From positions 186,001 to 250,000 of the forward strand of contig NZ_JAECRZ010000005.1 of assembly GCF_016019955.1 (NCBI RefSeq): 64,000 nucleotides of DNA, given 5' to 3'. This document shows positions 27,350-35,665 of this stretch, piece after piece. The DNA is from Thiosulfatihalobacter marinus (GTDB lineage Bacteria; Pseudomonadota; Alphaproteobacteria; Rhodobacterales; Rhodobacteraceae). The notes under the pieces are model-generated. The model was not told the origin of the DNA and did no database searches. It saw only the letters and a program-made list of their open reading frames with translations. Each line of letters begins with the position of its first letter. Positions within the stretch are counted from its first letter, which is position 1. A program made the translations under genes and the position numbers.

Positions 27350-27964
27350 TTGAAAATTCTGATTGCCGACGACCATGATTTGTTGCGTGATACGCTGGTG
27401 GCCTTTGTCGAGGCAGCCGGAGGGATCGAGACTCATACCGCCCCCGATCTGGACAGCGCGCTTGCATTGATCGAGCGGGAGGCACCGTTTGACCTGGTGC
27501 TGCTGGATTACAACATGCCCGGAATGAACGGGCTGAACGGCCTGCGCCAGGCCCTGGCGCAGAAGGGCGCGCCGCATGTGGCGCTGATTTCAGGCGAGGC
27601 CAGCCGGGCGGTGGCAGAGGCGGCGCTGGATGCGGGGGCGTCGGGTTTCGTGCCCAAGACCCTGCCCGCGAAGTCGTTGGTCAACGCCATTCGGTTCATG
27701 GCCGCGGGCGAACAATACGTCCCGCCCGAGTTCATGGCGGGCGCGGATGAACCGGCAGACCATCCGCTGGCCAGGTCGTTGACGGCCCGCGAAATGCAGG
27801 TGTTGCAGGGTTTGACCGAGGGCAAGTCCAACAAGGAAATTGCCCGCGACCTGAACCTGTCGGAGCCGACGATCAAGCTGCATGTGCGCACGCTGTATCG
27901 CAAGATCGGGGTATCCAACCGCACGCAGGCTGCGCTGATCGCGCGCGAGCAGGGGCTGTTCTGA
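27350..27964 (+). CDS. LuxR/NarL-type response regulator
   Basis: A 204-aa two-domain regulator. The receiver domain (about residues 1-118) has the acidic pair D7/D8, phosphorylated D53 in LLDYNMPGMNG and the conserved Lys in VPKTLP. The C-terminal helix-turn-helix (SLTAREMQVLQGLTEGKSNKEIARDLNLSEPTIKLHVRTLYRKIGV) is LuxR-type. It begins with a rare TTG start at 27350, as no ATG or GTG fits the conserved receiver start. It is divergent from the kinase operon and is probably its DNA-binding partner. Confidence 0.92.
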   Translation: MKILIADDHDLLRDTLVAFVEAAGGIETHTAPDLDSALALIEREAPFDLVLLDYNMPGMNGLNGLRQALAQKGAPHVALISGEASRAVAEAALDAGASGFVPKTLPAKSLVNAIRFMAAGEQYVPPEFMAGADEPADHPLARSLTAREMQVLQGLTEGKSNKEIARDLNLSEPTIKLHVRTLYRKIGVSNRTQAALIAREQGLF

Positions 27965-28065
27965 GAAACGCGCGCCAAAAGGCATCCGGTATTTGGATAG
28001 CGATTTCGGAGTTATGCCTTAAAGTGAGCCCATCTGATTGAGATTTTTCGGTTCGGGGGGATTTG

Positions 28066-28845
28066 ATGAAGCGATTTGAAGTGATGGGCCTGTGTGCCGT
28101 TGTGGCCGGTTTGACGGGCCTGACACCGGCCCTGGCACAGGACGATTCGCGGTTGTCTGCGCGGGCGGTCGAGCTGGTCGAGGTGGCCACGGCAAATATC
28201 GCGCAGGCCGGGGAGATTTCGGTCAGCTGGTTCGTGTCCTTTGACCAGGTGGTGGACGGGCGCGAGATTGTCACCCACATCCGCAGCGGCGATGCGCTTC
28301 TGGCGCGGGGGCGGGGCTATTATGCCTATGCCGAGCAGGAGAGCGGCGCGCGCGAGTTCTTTTACGACGGCGCGACGCTGACGGTGAACCTTGTGGACCG
28401 GGACGCCTATGTCAGCGCGCCGTTTGTCGGTACATTCGAGCAATTGGCCGAGCGGGTGGCCGCGGAATATGACACGGCCTTGCCGATCTGGCAGGTGTTG
28501 GTTGATAACGCGGCGGATCAGTTTCTGGGAGATGTCACCGACGCCGCCTATCTGGGGCAAAAGCGCGTCGCGGGACAGAACGTGCATCACGTGGCGCTGT
28601 CCGGCTATGATCTGGATTTGCAGATGTGGATCAGCGTGAGCGAGCCGGCGGTGCCGGTGATGATCGTGGGCACCAACCCGTATGAACAGGGCTGGCCACA
28701 ATTCCGCGCCTATTTCACGAACTGGGATTTCGCACCCGAGATCGAGGAGGGCACCTTCACTTATGTGCCCGGCGAAGAGACGTCGCGGCTGAGCTGGCCC
28801 AAGCGGGAGACCGAGGCGATCCCGCAGGCAGAGGGGGGGGAATGA
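28066..28845 (+). CDS. DUF2092 family periplasmic protein
   Basis: A 259-aa protein with a signal peptide ending LTPALA, then a LolA/LppX-like beta-rich fold of the DUF2092 family (VSWFVSFDQVVDGREIVTH; GYYAYAEQESGAREFFYDG; MWISVSEPAVPVMIVGT). Families of this fold bind lipid or outer-membrane lipoproteins; the DUF2092 role is not established. GGGGGG precedes the ATG at 28066. Its last codons contain a run of eight G (28833-28840), which also serves as the Shine-Dalgarno of the next gene, whose ATG follows 1 bp after its stop. Confidence 0.8.
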   Translation: MKRFEVMGLCAVVAGLTGLTPALAQDDSRLSARAVELVEVATANIAQAGEISVSWFVSFDQVVDGREIVTHIRSGDALLARGRGYYAYAEQESGAREFFYDGATLTVNLVDRDAYVSAPFVGTFEQLAERVAAEYDTALPIWQVLVDNAADQFLGDVTDAAYLGQKRVAGQNVHHVALSGYDLDLQMWISVSEPAVPVMIVGTNPYEQGWPQFRAYFTNWDFAPEIEEGTFTYVPGEETSRLSWPKRETEAIPQAEGGE

Positions 28846-28846
28846 C

Positions 28847-30097
28847 ATGAAACGGATATTTGTCTGGCTGTTGTCCTTTGCCATCGCCTTTACCCAGGGG
28901 CCGGTGGTGTTCATTGGCGGGGTTGGCGGGGTTGATATGGCCTTTGCACGGGGTGGCAATCCCGGTGCGCGGGGCGGGTTTTCCAACCGCCCGGCGGCCC
29001 GCCCAAGCGGCGCCCGCACGCGACCCACGGCGCGCCCCGCCCCAAGGCCCAGCACGCGACCGGCCACCCGGCCCGCGCCCAGGCCCAGCGCGCGCCCCAG
29101 TACCCGGCCGGCACCGAAACCGGTGACGCGGCCCAGCCCGCCCGCCGGAAATCGCCCGTCCACTCGGCCCGCGCGCCCGCCCGAGGCACAATTGCCCGGT
29201 TCGGGCAACCGGCCCACGACGCGGCCGGTCAATCCGCGTCCGCCGGGGGCAAGGCCTCCCGGGTCGCGCCCTCCCGGATCCCGGCCACCGGGGTCGCGCC
29301 CGCCGGGAATGCGTCCGCCCGGCTCGCGCCCGCCCGGCGCACGCCCACCGGGGAACCGTCCGCCCGGATGGCGCCCGCCGGGACATCGCCCGCCGGGATG
29401 GCGCCCGCCGCACAACCGACCGCCCTATCCGCGCCCGCCGCATCCGAGTTGGGGCCGGTATTATTGGTACCCGAGCTGGGGCTGGTATTTTACCGCCGTG
29501 GTGGTTGGATCAACGCTGGTTTACGTGACTTCGCTGCCCGAGGATGACAATTGCCAGAAGGTGCAGGAGGATGGCGAAACACTGTATCTGTGCGACGGCG
29601 TTCTTTACCGCGCGACCTATTATCAGGACGAGCAGGTTTACGAGATCGTGTCGGATGCCGAGGAAGAGGCCGCCGCCGAACCGACCAGCGTGATCGGGCT
29701 GGGGCTGACCTCGCCGATGACACGCGGCCAGGTGGTGCGCGACTTGCAGAACCAGCTGGTGGAGCTGGGGTATGACGTGGGCAGTGTGGATGGCGTGTTC
29801 GGGTTGGCCACCGAAGCGGCGATCCTGTGGGTCCAGTACGATAACGGGCTGGAGCAGACCGGGTTCGTGGATCGCGCCACGGCCGAGGTGCTGGGCTATG
29901 ACGTGCCTCCGGCACCACCCCCGACGGAGGGGAGCGACGACGGCGCGACCGGGGCCACCACCGAAGAGGCCCCGCAGACCGAGGATGACCCCGCCGTCAC
30001 AGGCGACGCGGCCACGGATGCGACGGCCGCGCCTGACGCCACGGCGGAGACCGCCGGGGAAGACAGCGGCGCAGAGACCGGCAGCGGATCGGACTGA
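28847..30097 (+). CDS. Arg/Pro-rich envelope protein with peptidoglycan-binding domain
   Basis: A 416-aa protein: N-terminal signal-like hydrophobic segment (about residues 5-30), then about 150 residues of Arg/Pro-rich low complexity including a run of RPPG-x pentapeptides (about residues 133-180), a Trp/Tyr-rich hydrophobic stretch (WGRYYWYPSWGWYFTAVVVG), a PG_binding_1-type helical domain (MTRGQVVRDLQNQLVELGYDVG), and an acidic Thr/Ala tail. The basic Pro-rich arm could span the periplasm or contact glycan or lipid A; that is inferred. It is co-transcribed with the DUF2092 gene (1-bp gap). A strong terminator follows. Confidence 0.75.
   Translation: MKRIFVWLLSFAIAFTQGPVVFIGGVGGVDMAFARGGNPGARGGFSNRPAARPSGARTRPTARPAPRPSTRPATRPAPRPSARPSTRPAPKPVTRPSPPAGNRPSTRPARPPEAQLPGSGNRPTTRPVNPRPPGARPPGSRPPGSRPPGSRPPGMRPPGSRPPGARPPGNRPPGWRPPGHRPPGWRPPHNRPPYPRPPHPSWGRYYWYPSWGWYFTAVVVGSTLVYVTSLPEDDNCQKVQEDGETLYLCDGVLYRATYYQDEQVYEIVSDAEEEAAAEPTSVIGLGLTSPMTRGQVVRDLQNQLVELGYDVGSVDGVFGLATEAAILWVQYDNGLEQTGFVDRATAEVLGYDVPPAPPPTEGSDDGATGATTEEAPQTEDDPAVTGDAATDATAAPDATAETAGEDSGAETGSGSD
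29243..29420 (+). repeat. 15-bp coding tandem repeat (RPPG-x pentapeptides)
   Basis: About eight to ten imperfect 15-bp units of the form CGCCC(T/G)CC(C/G)GG followed by a variable codon lie inside the Arg/Pro-rich gene. The variable residue is mostly S, A, M, N, W or H. Confidence 0.75.
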
Positions 30098-30121
30098 TCC
30101 CGCCGCCGCGTGACAAGCCTG

Positions 30122-30153
30122 ACCGGCGCCCGCATCGGGCGCCGGTTTCTTTT
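30122..30153 (+). terminator. rho-independent terminator after the envelope operon
   Basis: ACCGGCGCCC (30122-30131) pairs with GGGCGCCGGT (30137-30146) over a 5-nt loop, followed by TTCTTTT. Confidence 0.92.
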
Positions 30154-30262
30154 GTGCAACGCCGCGTCGCAAATTCCGGGGTGACGGCAAAAAAGGCTGG
30201 CGCGCGGGCAGGAGAGCAGGCTAGGACGGTTGGGCCGTGGGGGCGCAGACCGAGGGTATTTG

Positions 30263-31177
30263 ATGCTTGGCCGTATTGCCTCTTTTGTATTGGCGTTAGC
30301 CGTGACCGCCACCAGTTCCATCGCGCAGGAGCGCGAATTTCTGGGCTATGGCTGGCTGTTGACCAACGATCTTATCGGGGACGGGAAGGACCGTTGGCGC
30401 ACCGGGTCCATCGCCACCAGCCGGGTGTGGGGGCGTGGCTGGGATGGTTCCTTGCCCGGGACGTTCGGTGACATCATCGAATTCCGCTTTGGCGGCGAGA
30501 TCATCGCGCCGCGCGATCTGGATGACAGCGGTCCCGGCGACCGGCCCTATGCGGGGGCGATGTCCTGGGGCCTGCACACCCATGTCCAGAGGGGCGCGAC
30601 CTCGATCAGCACCGGGGCGGATCTTGTGGCCATCGGCCCGATGACCGGGCTGGATGATTTCCAGAGCTGGCTACATGATCTGGTCGGCATTCCGGGGCCG
30701 TCGGCTTCGGTTCGGGCGGCGCAGATCGCCAATCAGTGGCAGCCGCGCGCGGTGATAGAAATCGGGCGCGATATCGACCTTGGGCCGGGCGGCCGTCTGC
30801 GTCCGTTTGTCGAGGGGCGGGCCGGGGACGAGACCCTGTTGCGCGCCGGGTTCGATTTCACATTCGGCGGTTTTGGCAGCGGCGATCTGCTGGTGCGGGA
30901 CTGGGTCACGGGGCAGAGGTTCCGCGCGGTCGGCGGGCAAGAGCCCGGGGTAAGTTTCGTGGCCGGGGCGGATGTGGCCAAGGTGTTTGACAGCGTGTAC
31001 CTGCCCTCCAACCGGGGGTTTCAGACCACAGACATGCGCAGCCGCGTGCGGGCCGGGCTGCACTGGCAGGGCGAAAAAAGTGCGATGTTTTACGGGCTTA
31101 CCTGGCTGGGCGAGGAGTTTGCCGGCCAGTCCGAGGGCCAGTTGGTGGGGTCTGTGACGCTGAGCATCCGGTTCTGA
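30263..31177 (+). CDS. LpxR-like outer-membrane protein (DUF2219, lipid A 3'-O-deacylase family)
   Basis: A 304-aa protein with a signal peptide ending TSSIAQ and a beta-barrel pattern ending in the C-terminal SVTLSIRF. The family marks are TNDLIGDGKDRWRTG near the mature N-terminus and DRPYAGAMSWGLHTH, matching the Asn/Asp and His regions of LpxR. LpxR removes the 3'-acyloxyacyl chain of lipid A in some enterobacteria; activity here is inferred from similarity. The ATG at 30263 follows GAGGG; the longer upstream frame has no support. Confidence 0.78.
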   Translation: MLGRIASFVLALAVTATSSIAQEREFLGYGWLLTNDLIGDGKDRWRTGSIATSRVWGRGWDGSLPGTFGDIIEFRFGGEIIAPRDLDDSGPGDRPYAGAMSWGLHTHVQRGATSISTGADLVAIGPMTGLDDFQSWLHDLVGIPGPSASVRAAQIANQWQPRAVIEIGRDIDLGPGGRLRPFVEGRAGDETLLRAGFDFTFGGFGSGDLLVRDWVTGQRFRAVGGQEPGVSFVAGADVAKVFDSVYLPSNRGFQTTDMRSRVRAGLHWQGEKSAMFYGLTWLGEEFAGQSEGQLVGSVTLSIRF

Positions 31178-31284
31178 GGCGAATTTGCACAGTCGTTAAC
31201 TTTTTCAAATCGCCCTCTTTGCAGGGTGATTCGGCTTTGTTAGTGTGCCTGCAATAAAAAGACTAAGAGGCAGGTTATCGGGCA

Positions 31285-32346
31285 ATGGAAACGGGCTTTC
31301 GTGGCACGTTTGTCATCTCCTGGTCGCAAACAGAAGTGGACGGTCTTGAGGCCGCACCGGAGCAAACGCTGGAAACAGGCGTGGTGTGGTCCTGGCATGG
31401 GGACGCCGTACAGGTGGACGGCCCCAGCGAGCTTTTGCGACTCGATCAGGGGGAAGAAGGGGCAAACATTCGCAAGCGGGCGGCGCGCATGGTGCGCCGT
31501 CTGGTCGGGGCGGCAGTGAACGGCACGACGCCGGTTGCCGAGGTCGACGTGAAAGAACCGCTGCTGGACGGCGGTTTCATCGTGACAGACGGGGCGGGCA
31601 GCTACACGGCAACGGTGATCGAGGTGCCGGGGACCGCGCCGCTTTTGATGTTTCTGGATGAACTTCCCCCTAAAAACAAGGATTTGTGGGTAGTCCACCA
31701 CTCGATGGAGGTGTTGGAAAGCCGCAAGGTGACCACGGCTCGGGGCGGGGTGATCTGTTTCACGCCGGGCACCGTGATCGCCACGCCAGAGGGGCCGAAA
31801 CGGATCGAGACCCTGCGCGAGGGTGACCGGGTGCAGACCAAGGACAACGGGGCACAGGAAGTCTGCTGGATCGGCAGCCGCCGCATGACCGGCGCGCGGC
31901 TGTTTGCCATGCCGCGCCTGCGCCCGATCCGCATCCGGCCCGGCGCGCTGGGCATCGAGCGCCCGGATCAGGAGCTGATCGTGTCGCCCGAACACCGGAT
32001 GCTGGTCAAGGGGCCGGTGGCGCGTGCTTTGTTCAACAGTTCCGAGGTGCTGGTGCGGGCGGAAGACCTGGTGAACGGGCAGACCATCGCCGTGGATCAC
32101 GCGCTGCGCGAAGTGACCTATGTGCACCTGTTGCTGCCGGGGCATGAAGTGATCTGGGCCAATGGTGTGGAAACCGAAAGCTTTCATCCCGCAAGTGCCG
32201 ACCTGACGGCGTTGGAAGAGGGCGACCGGGCGCGGTTGCTGGATTTGGCGCCGGAGCTGGAATTTGACCCGCATGGTTACGGTCCCTATGCACGGCGCAA
32301 TCTGACACGATCCGAGGCAGCGATCCTGCTGCATGATGCCGCCTGA
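31285..32346 (+). CDS. Hint-domain (hedgehog/intein-type) protein
   Basis: A 353-aa protein. The N-terminal 150 residues are of unknown type. From C158 on it is a Hint_2-type domain: ICFTPGTVIATPEGPKRIETL, DRVQTKDNG, then VSPEHRML and a C-terminal block (VETESFHP). Hint domains self-cleave at the conserved Cys; in bacteria they are often attached to secreted proteins. No C-extein of note remains. No signal peptide was seen. It stands alone, with a terminator 25 bp after its stop. Many Rhodobacterales genomes carry several such genes, whose role is not established. Confidence 0.82.
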   Translation: METGFRGTFVISWSQTEVDGLEAAPEQTLETGVVWSWHGDAVQVDGPSELLRLDQGEEGANIRKRAARMVRRLVGAAVNGTTPVAEVDVKEPLLDGGFIVTDGAGSYTATVIEVPGTAPLLMFLDELPPKNKDLWVVHHSMEVLESRKVTTARGGVICFTPGTVIATPEGPKRIETLREGDRVQTKDNGAQEVCWIGSRRMTGARLFAMPRLRPIRIRPGALGIERPDQELIVSPEHRMLVKGPVARALFNSSEVLVRAEDLVNGQTIAVDHALREVTYVHLLLPGHEVIWANGVETESFHPASADLTALEEGDRARLLDLAPELEFDPHGYGPYARRNLTRSEAAILLHDAA

Positions 32347-32371
32347 GCCGGCCAAAGGTTAACACGCCGGG

Positions 32372-32401
32372 CGCCCCGATTCGCATGATCGGGGCGTTTT
32401 C
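32372..32401 (+). terminator. rho-independent terminator after the Hint gene
   Basis: CGCCCCGAT (32372-32380) pairs with ATCGGGGCG (32388-32396) over a 7-nt loop, followed by TTTT. Confidence 0.87.
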
Positions 32402-32436
32402 GCGGTTAATGGCCTTGTTTTCTGCGCAAACCGGGG

Positions 32437-32469
32437 GTCGGCATTGCGTCGGTATCACGTCGGCATAGC
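32437..32469 (+). repeat. 11-bp tandem repeat, copy A
   Basis: Three units GTCGGCATTGC, GTCGGTATCAC and GTCGGCATAGC follow each other, with a degenerate fourth unit after them. The same unit recurs at 59825-59857. Confidence 0.8.
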
Positions 32470-32610
32470 GGCGGTGCGGCGCGCCCAGACAGGCATGGTT
32501 AACGCCTCGGGCGGTGCCGTGTCAGCGGTGCACCCGGCAAATCGGGCAGAGGCCTTGCCAATCCCGATGCCGCCGCAAGAAGACCGGATGAGGCATTTCA
32601 CGCAACAACC

Positions 32611-32638
32611 TTGACTCCCCCGTCGGCTGCTGTATACG
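32611..32638 (+). promoter_or_regulatory. candidate sigma-70 promoter of rpsD
   Basis: TTGACT (32611-32616) and TATACG (32633-32638) lie 16 bp apart. The start would be near 32645, giving a leader of about 195 nt. Confidence 0.55.
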
Positions 32639-32771
32639 CGCGGCTTCATTGGTGTTGGTGGCCCTCGCAAGAGGTTGCCTGTCATGTCGGCAAAATCCGG
32701 CAAGAGGACAACGCCCTTTTAAACGGCACAAGGCATTCCGCCTGATCGCCCTACGGTCGAGCTGAGACGCG

Positions 32772-32817
32772 ATTTCAGCCCGAAAAGTGGGAACCGGTTT
32801 TCGGAACCAGCTGAAAT
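32772..32817 (+). promoter_or_regulatory. structured hairpin in the rpsD leader
   Basis: The outer stem ATTTCAGC (32772-32779)/GCTGAAAT (32810-32817) encloses an inner stem CCGAAAA (32780-32786)/TTTTCGG (32798-32804). It ends about 10 nt before the Shine-Dalgarno. Confidence 0.75.
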
Positions 32818-32840
32818 GCCACCCAAAAAGGAGATCAGCC

Positions 32841-33461
32841 GTGACCAAACGCACGTCTGCCAAGTACAAGATCGATCGCCGCATGGGCGAAAACATCTGG
32901 GGCCGCCCCAAATCCCCCGTCAACCGTCGTGACTATGGCCCCGGCCAGCACGGCCAGCGCCGCAAGGGCAAGCTGTCGGATTTCGGCACCCAGCTGCGCG
33001 CCAAGCAGAAGCTGAAGGGCCATTACGGCGACCTGACCGAGAAACAGTTCCGCCGCATCTATGCCGAGGCAGAACGTGTGAAGGGCGACACCGGTGAAAA
33101 CCTGATCGGCCTGCTGGAGCGCCGTCTGGACGCGGTTGTGTATCGCGCCAAGTTCGTGCCGACCGTATTTGCCGCACGTCAGTTCGTGAACCACGGCCAT
33201 GTGCTGGTGAACGGCAAGCGCGTGAACATCCCCTCTTACCGTGTGAAAGAGGGCGACGTGATCGAAGTGCGCGACAAGTCCAAGCAGATGGCGGCCATTC
33301 TGGAAGCCGTGCAATTGCCCGAGCGTGACGTGCCCGATTACATCGATGCCGACCATTCCAAGATGGTGGCGACATTTGTGCGCACCCCAGGCCTGTCGGA
33401 CGTGCCCTATGCGGTTCAGATGGAACCGAACCTGGTTGTGGAATTCTACGCGAAGAACTGA
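32841..33461 (+). CDS. rpsD: 30S ribosomal protein S4
   Basis: A 206-aa primary 16S rRNA-binding protein and assembly initiator. It opens [20 protein letters not shown] and contains the S4 RNA-binding domain ([41 protein letters not shown]). It starts with GTG at 32841 after AAAAAGGAG; the longer frame upstream crosses the leader hairpin and is rejected. In many bacteria S4 represses its own mRNA; the structured leader makes that plausible here. A terminator follows. Confidence 0.97.
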   Translation: MTKRTSAKYKIDRRMGENIWGRPKSPVNRRDYGPGQHGQRRKGKLSDFGTQLRAKQKLKGHYGDLTEKQFRRIYAEAERVKGDTGENLIGLLERRLDAVVYRAKFVPTVFAARQFVNHGHVLVNGKRVNIPSYRVKEGDVIEVRDKSKQMAAILEAVQLPERDVPDYIDADHSKMVATFVRTPGLSDVPYAVQMEPNLVVEFYAKN

Positions 33462-33492
33462 CTTCGCCGCCGATCCATTCGAGTATCCCGGG

Positions 33493-33522
33493 AAACCCGC
33501 TGCGGCTTGCAGCGGGTTTTTC
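33493..33522 (+). terminator. rho-independent terminator after rpsD
   Basis: AAACCCGCTGC (33493-33503) pairs with GCAGCGGGTTT (33509-33519) over a 5-nt loop, followed by more T. Confidence 0.92.
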
Positions 33523-33659
33523 CTTGTCGGCTCTTCAGCCCATGCGGGCTTCCTCGCGAGCGTTGCGCCGATCACGCAGTTCTTGCAAGGCGTCGTTCTG
33601 CGCTTTCAAATACGCGGGCGCAGGGCTAAACAGCTTGCGTAGCAGGAGTGTTTTTCAGG

Positions 33660-34745
33660 ATGTCACGTATCAAGCCGCAGCCGGGTATTCTGGACATTGA
33701 ATTGTATGTGGGCGGTACATCGACGGTGGCGGGTGTGTCCGATGTGGTCAAGCTGTCGTCGAACGAGAATCCGCTGGGCAGTTCGGACGAGATCAAGCGG
33801 GCCCATGCCAAGACATCGGTCGGCCTGAACCGATATCCCAACACGGATCATGCCGATCTGCGTGCGGCGATTGCCGAGGTGCACGGGCTGGACGCGGCGC
33901 GCGTCATTTGCGGGGTCGGTTCCGACGAGGTGTTGCAATTTGTCACCCAGGCCTATGCCGGGGTGGGCGACGAGATCATCTATACCGAGCACGGGTTTTC
34001 GATGTACCCGATCCTGGCCCGTATGGTGGGGGCAAAACCGGTGAAGGTGGCCGAGCGCGAGCGTACCGTGGATGTGGACGCGATTCTGGCGGCCTGCACC
34101 AAAAAGACAAGGATCGTGTTCATTGCCAACCCGGCCAACCCGACCGGCACGATGATCGGGGCCAGCGAAGTGGCGCGGCTGGCGGACGGTCTGCCGGAGG
34201 GTGCCATTCTGGTGCATGACGGGGCCTATACCGAGTATGTTGACGGGTTCGACGGCGGCGCGGCGCTGGTTGGGGCGCGCGACAACGTGGTGATGACGCG
34301 CACTTTTTCCAAGATTTACGGTCTTGGCGGGTTGCGTGTGGGCTGGGGCTATGCCCCGCAGGAGATCATCGACGTGCTGAACCGGCTGCGCCAGCCGTTC
34401 AACCTGTCAACCGTGCAACTGGCCCTGGCCGAGGCGGCGGTGCGGGATCAGGCCTGGGTGGACAGGTGCCGGGCCGAGAACGCCAAGCAGCGAGCCTGGC
34501 TGGCCGAGGCGCTGGCCGAACTGGGCGTGCCGTCAGACACGTCGACGGCGAATTTCATCCTGGCGCGGTTTGCCGACCGGGCCGAGGCCGAAGCCTGTGA
34601 CGATTATCTGAAATCCCAGGGTGTGATCGTGCGCCGGGTTGCGGGATACGGGCTGCCCAATTGTCTGCGCATCACGGTGGGCGATGAATCCGGATGCCGC
34701 CGCGTGGCCCATGCGATCGGCCAGTTCAAGGACGGCGCGCGATGA
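33660..34745 (+). CDS. hisC: histidinol-phosphate aminotransferase
   Basis: A 361-aa PLP enzyme of aminotransferase class I/II. It carries [10 protein letters not shown] near the N-terminus, the [10 protein letters not shown] cofactor contact, [11 protein letters not shown], the PLP Lys K218 in [15 protein letters not shown], and a C-terminal LRITVG. HisC converts imidazole-acetol phosphate; homologues in this group often also transaminate aromatic precursors. It is coupled to a TyrA-type gene (4-bp ATGA overlap), which supports a dual role in aromatic amino acid synthesis. The start at 33660 follows CAGGAGTG. Confidence 0.93.
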   Translation: MSRIKPQPGILDIELYVGGTSTVAGVSDVVKLSSNENPLGSSDEIKRAHAKTSVGLNRYPNTDHADLRAAIAEVHGLDAARVICGVGSDEVLQFVTQAYAGVGDEIIYTEHGFSMYPILARMVGAKPVKVAERERTVDVDAILAACTKKTRIVFIANPANPTGTMIGASEVARLADGLPEGAILVHDGAYTEYVDGFDGGAALVGARDNVVMTRTFSKIYGLGGLRVGWGYAPQEIIDVLNRLRQPFNLSTVQLALAEAAVRDQAWVDRCRAENAKQRAWLAEALAELGVPSDTSTANFILARFADRAEAEACDDYLKSQGVIVRRVAGYGLPNCLRITVGDESGCRRVAHAIGQFKDGAR

Positions 34746-35665
34746 GCCGGGTTTATGACCGGGTGGCGCTGATCGGGCTGGGGCTGATCGCGTCGTCGAT
34801 TTTCTGGGCGATCCGGCGCGGTGATCTTGCGGGGGAGGTGACGGGCTATGCGCGCTCGGGCGCGACACGCGACACCGCGCGCAGGATCGGATTGTGCGAC
34901 CGGGTCTGTGACAGCGCGGCCGAGGCCGTGGCGGGCGCTGATCTGGTGATCCTGTGTGTGCCGGTGGGGGCCATGGGGCAGGTGACGGCGGACATTGCCG
35001 GCGCGCTGAAGCCCGGCGCGACGGTTTCGGATGTGGGATCGGTCAAGCGCGCGGTGATTGACGCGGTGGGGCCGCATCTGCCCGAGGGGGTGCATTTCGT
35101 ACCCGCGCATCCGCTGGCCGGGACCGAGCATTCCGGGCCGGAAAGCGGCTTTGCGGGGCTTTATGACAATCGCTGGTGCATCATCGTGCCATCGGACCAG
35201 AGTACCGACCCGGACGCCGTGGCGCGGCTGCGTGCGCTGTGGGAGGGGATGGGGGCGAATGTGGACGAGATGGACGCGGACCATCACGATCTGGTGCTGG
35301 CGGTGACAAGCCATGTGCCCCATGCCATTGCCTATACGATGGTGGGCGTGGCCGATCACCTGCGCCGTGTGACCGAAAGCGAGGTGGTGAAATATTCCGC
35401 CGCCGGTTTCCGGGATTTCACCCGGATCGCGGCCAGCGACCCGACCATGTGGCGCGACGTGTTTCTGAACAATCGCGAGGCGACGCTGGATATCCTGGGG
35501 CGGTTCACCGAGGAGTTGTTCGTGCTGCAACGCGCCATTCGCATGGGCGACGGCGATCATCTGTACGAGTATTTCACCAGGACGCGGGCCATTCGGCGCG
35601 GCATCATCGAGGCCGGTCAGGACACGGACGCCCCCGATTTCGGGCGCGCCGCAAAGCGGCCGTGA
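34742..35665 (+). CDS. prephenate/arogenate dehydrogenase (TyrA-type)
   Basis: A 307-aa NAD(P)-dependent enzyme of tyrosine synthesis. The N-terminal Rossmann motif [13 protein letters not shown] is followed by [19 protein letters not shown], the substrate region [10 protein letters not shown] and the C-terminal helical domain with [12 protein letters not shown] and [18 protein letters not shown]. Prephenate and arogenate specificity cannot be told apart here. It overlaps hisC by 4 bp and the next gene by 4 bp (GTGA). Confidence 0.92.
   Translation: MSRVYDRVALIGLGLIASSIFWAIRRGDLAGEVTGYARSGATRDTARRIGLCDRVCDSAAEAVAGADLVILCVPVGAMGQVTADIAGALKPGATVSDVGSVKRAVIDAVGPHLPEGVHFVPAHPLAGTEHSGPESGFAGLYDNRWCIIVPSDQSTDPDAVARLRALWEGMGANVDEMDADHHDLVLAVTSHVPHAIAYTMVGVADHLRRVTESEVVKYSAAGFRDFTRIAASDPTMWRDVFLNNREATLDILGRFTEELFVLQRAIRMGDGDHLYEYFTRTRAIRRGIIEAGQDTDAPDFGRAAKRP

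Larger units (their letters stand above)
32347..32840. other. 494-bp region before rpsD
   Basis: In order it holds a terminator (32372-32401), an 11-bp tandem repeat (32437-32469), a candidate promoter (32611-32638) and a long structured leader with a hairpin (32772-32817) ending at the rpsD ribosome-binding site AAGGAG. No protein gene was seen. Confidence 0.7.

Noticed and set aside
28012-29415. 467-codon minus-strand frame rich in Gly-Arg-Pro
   Set aside because: Mirror of the RPPG repeats in the true plus-strand gene.
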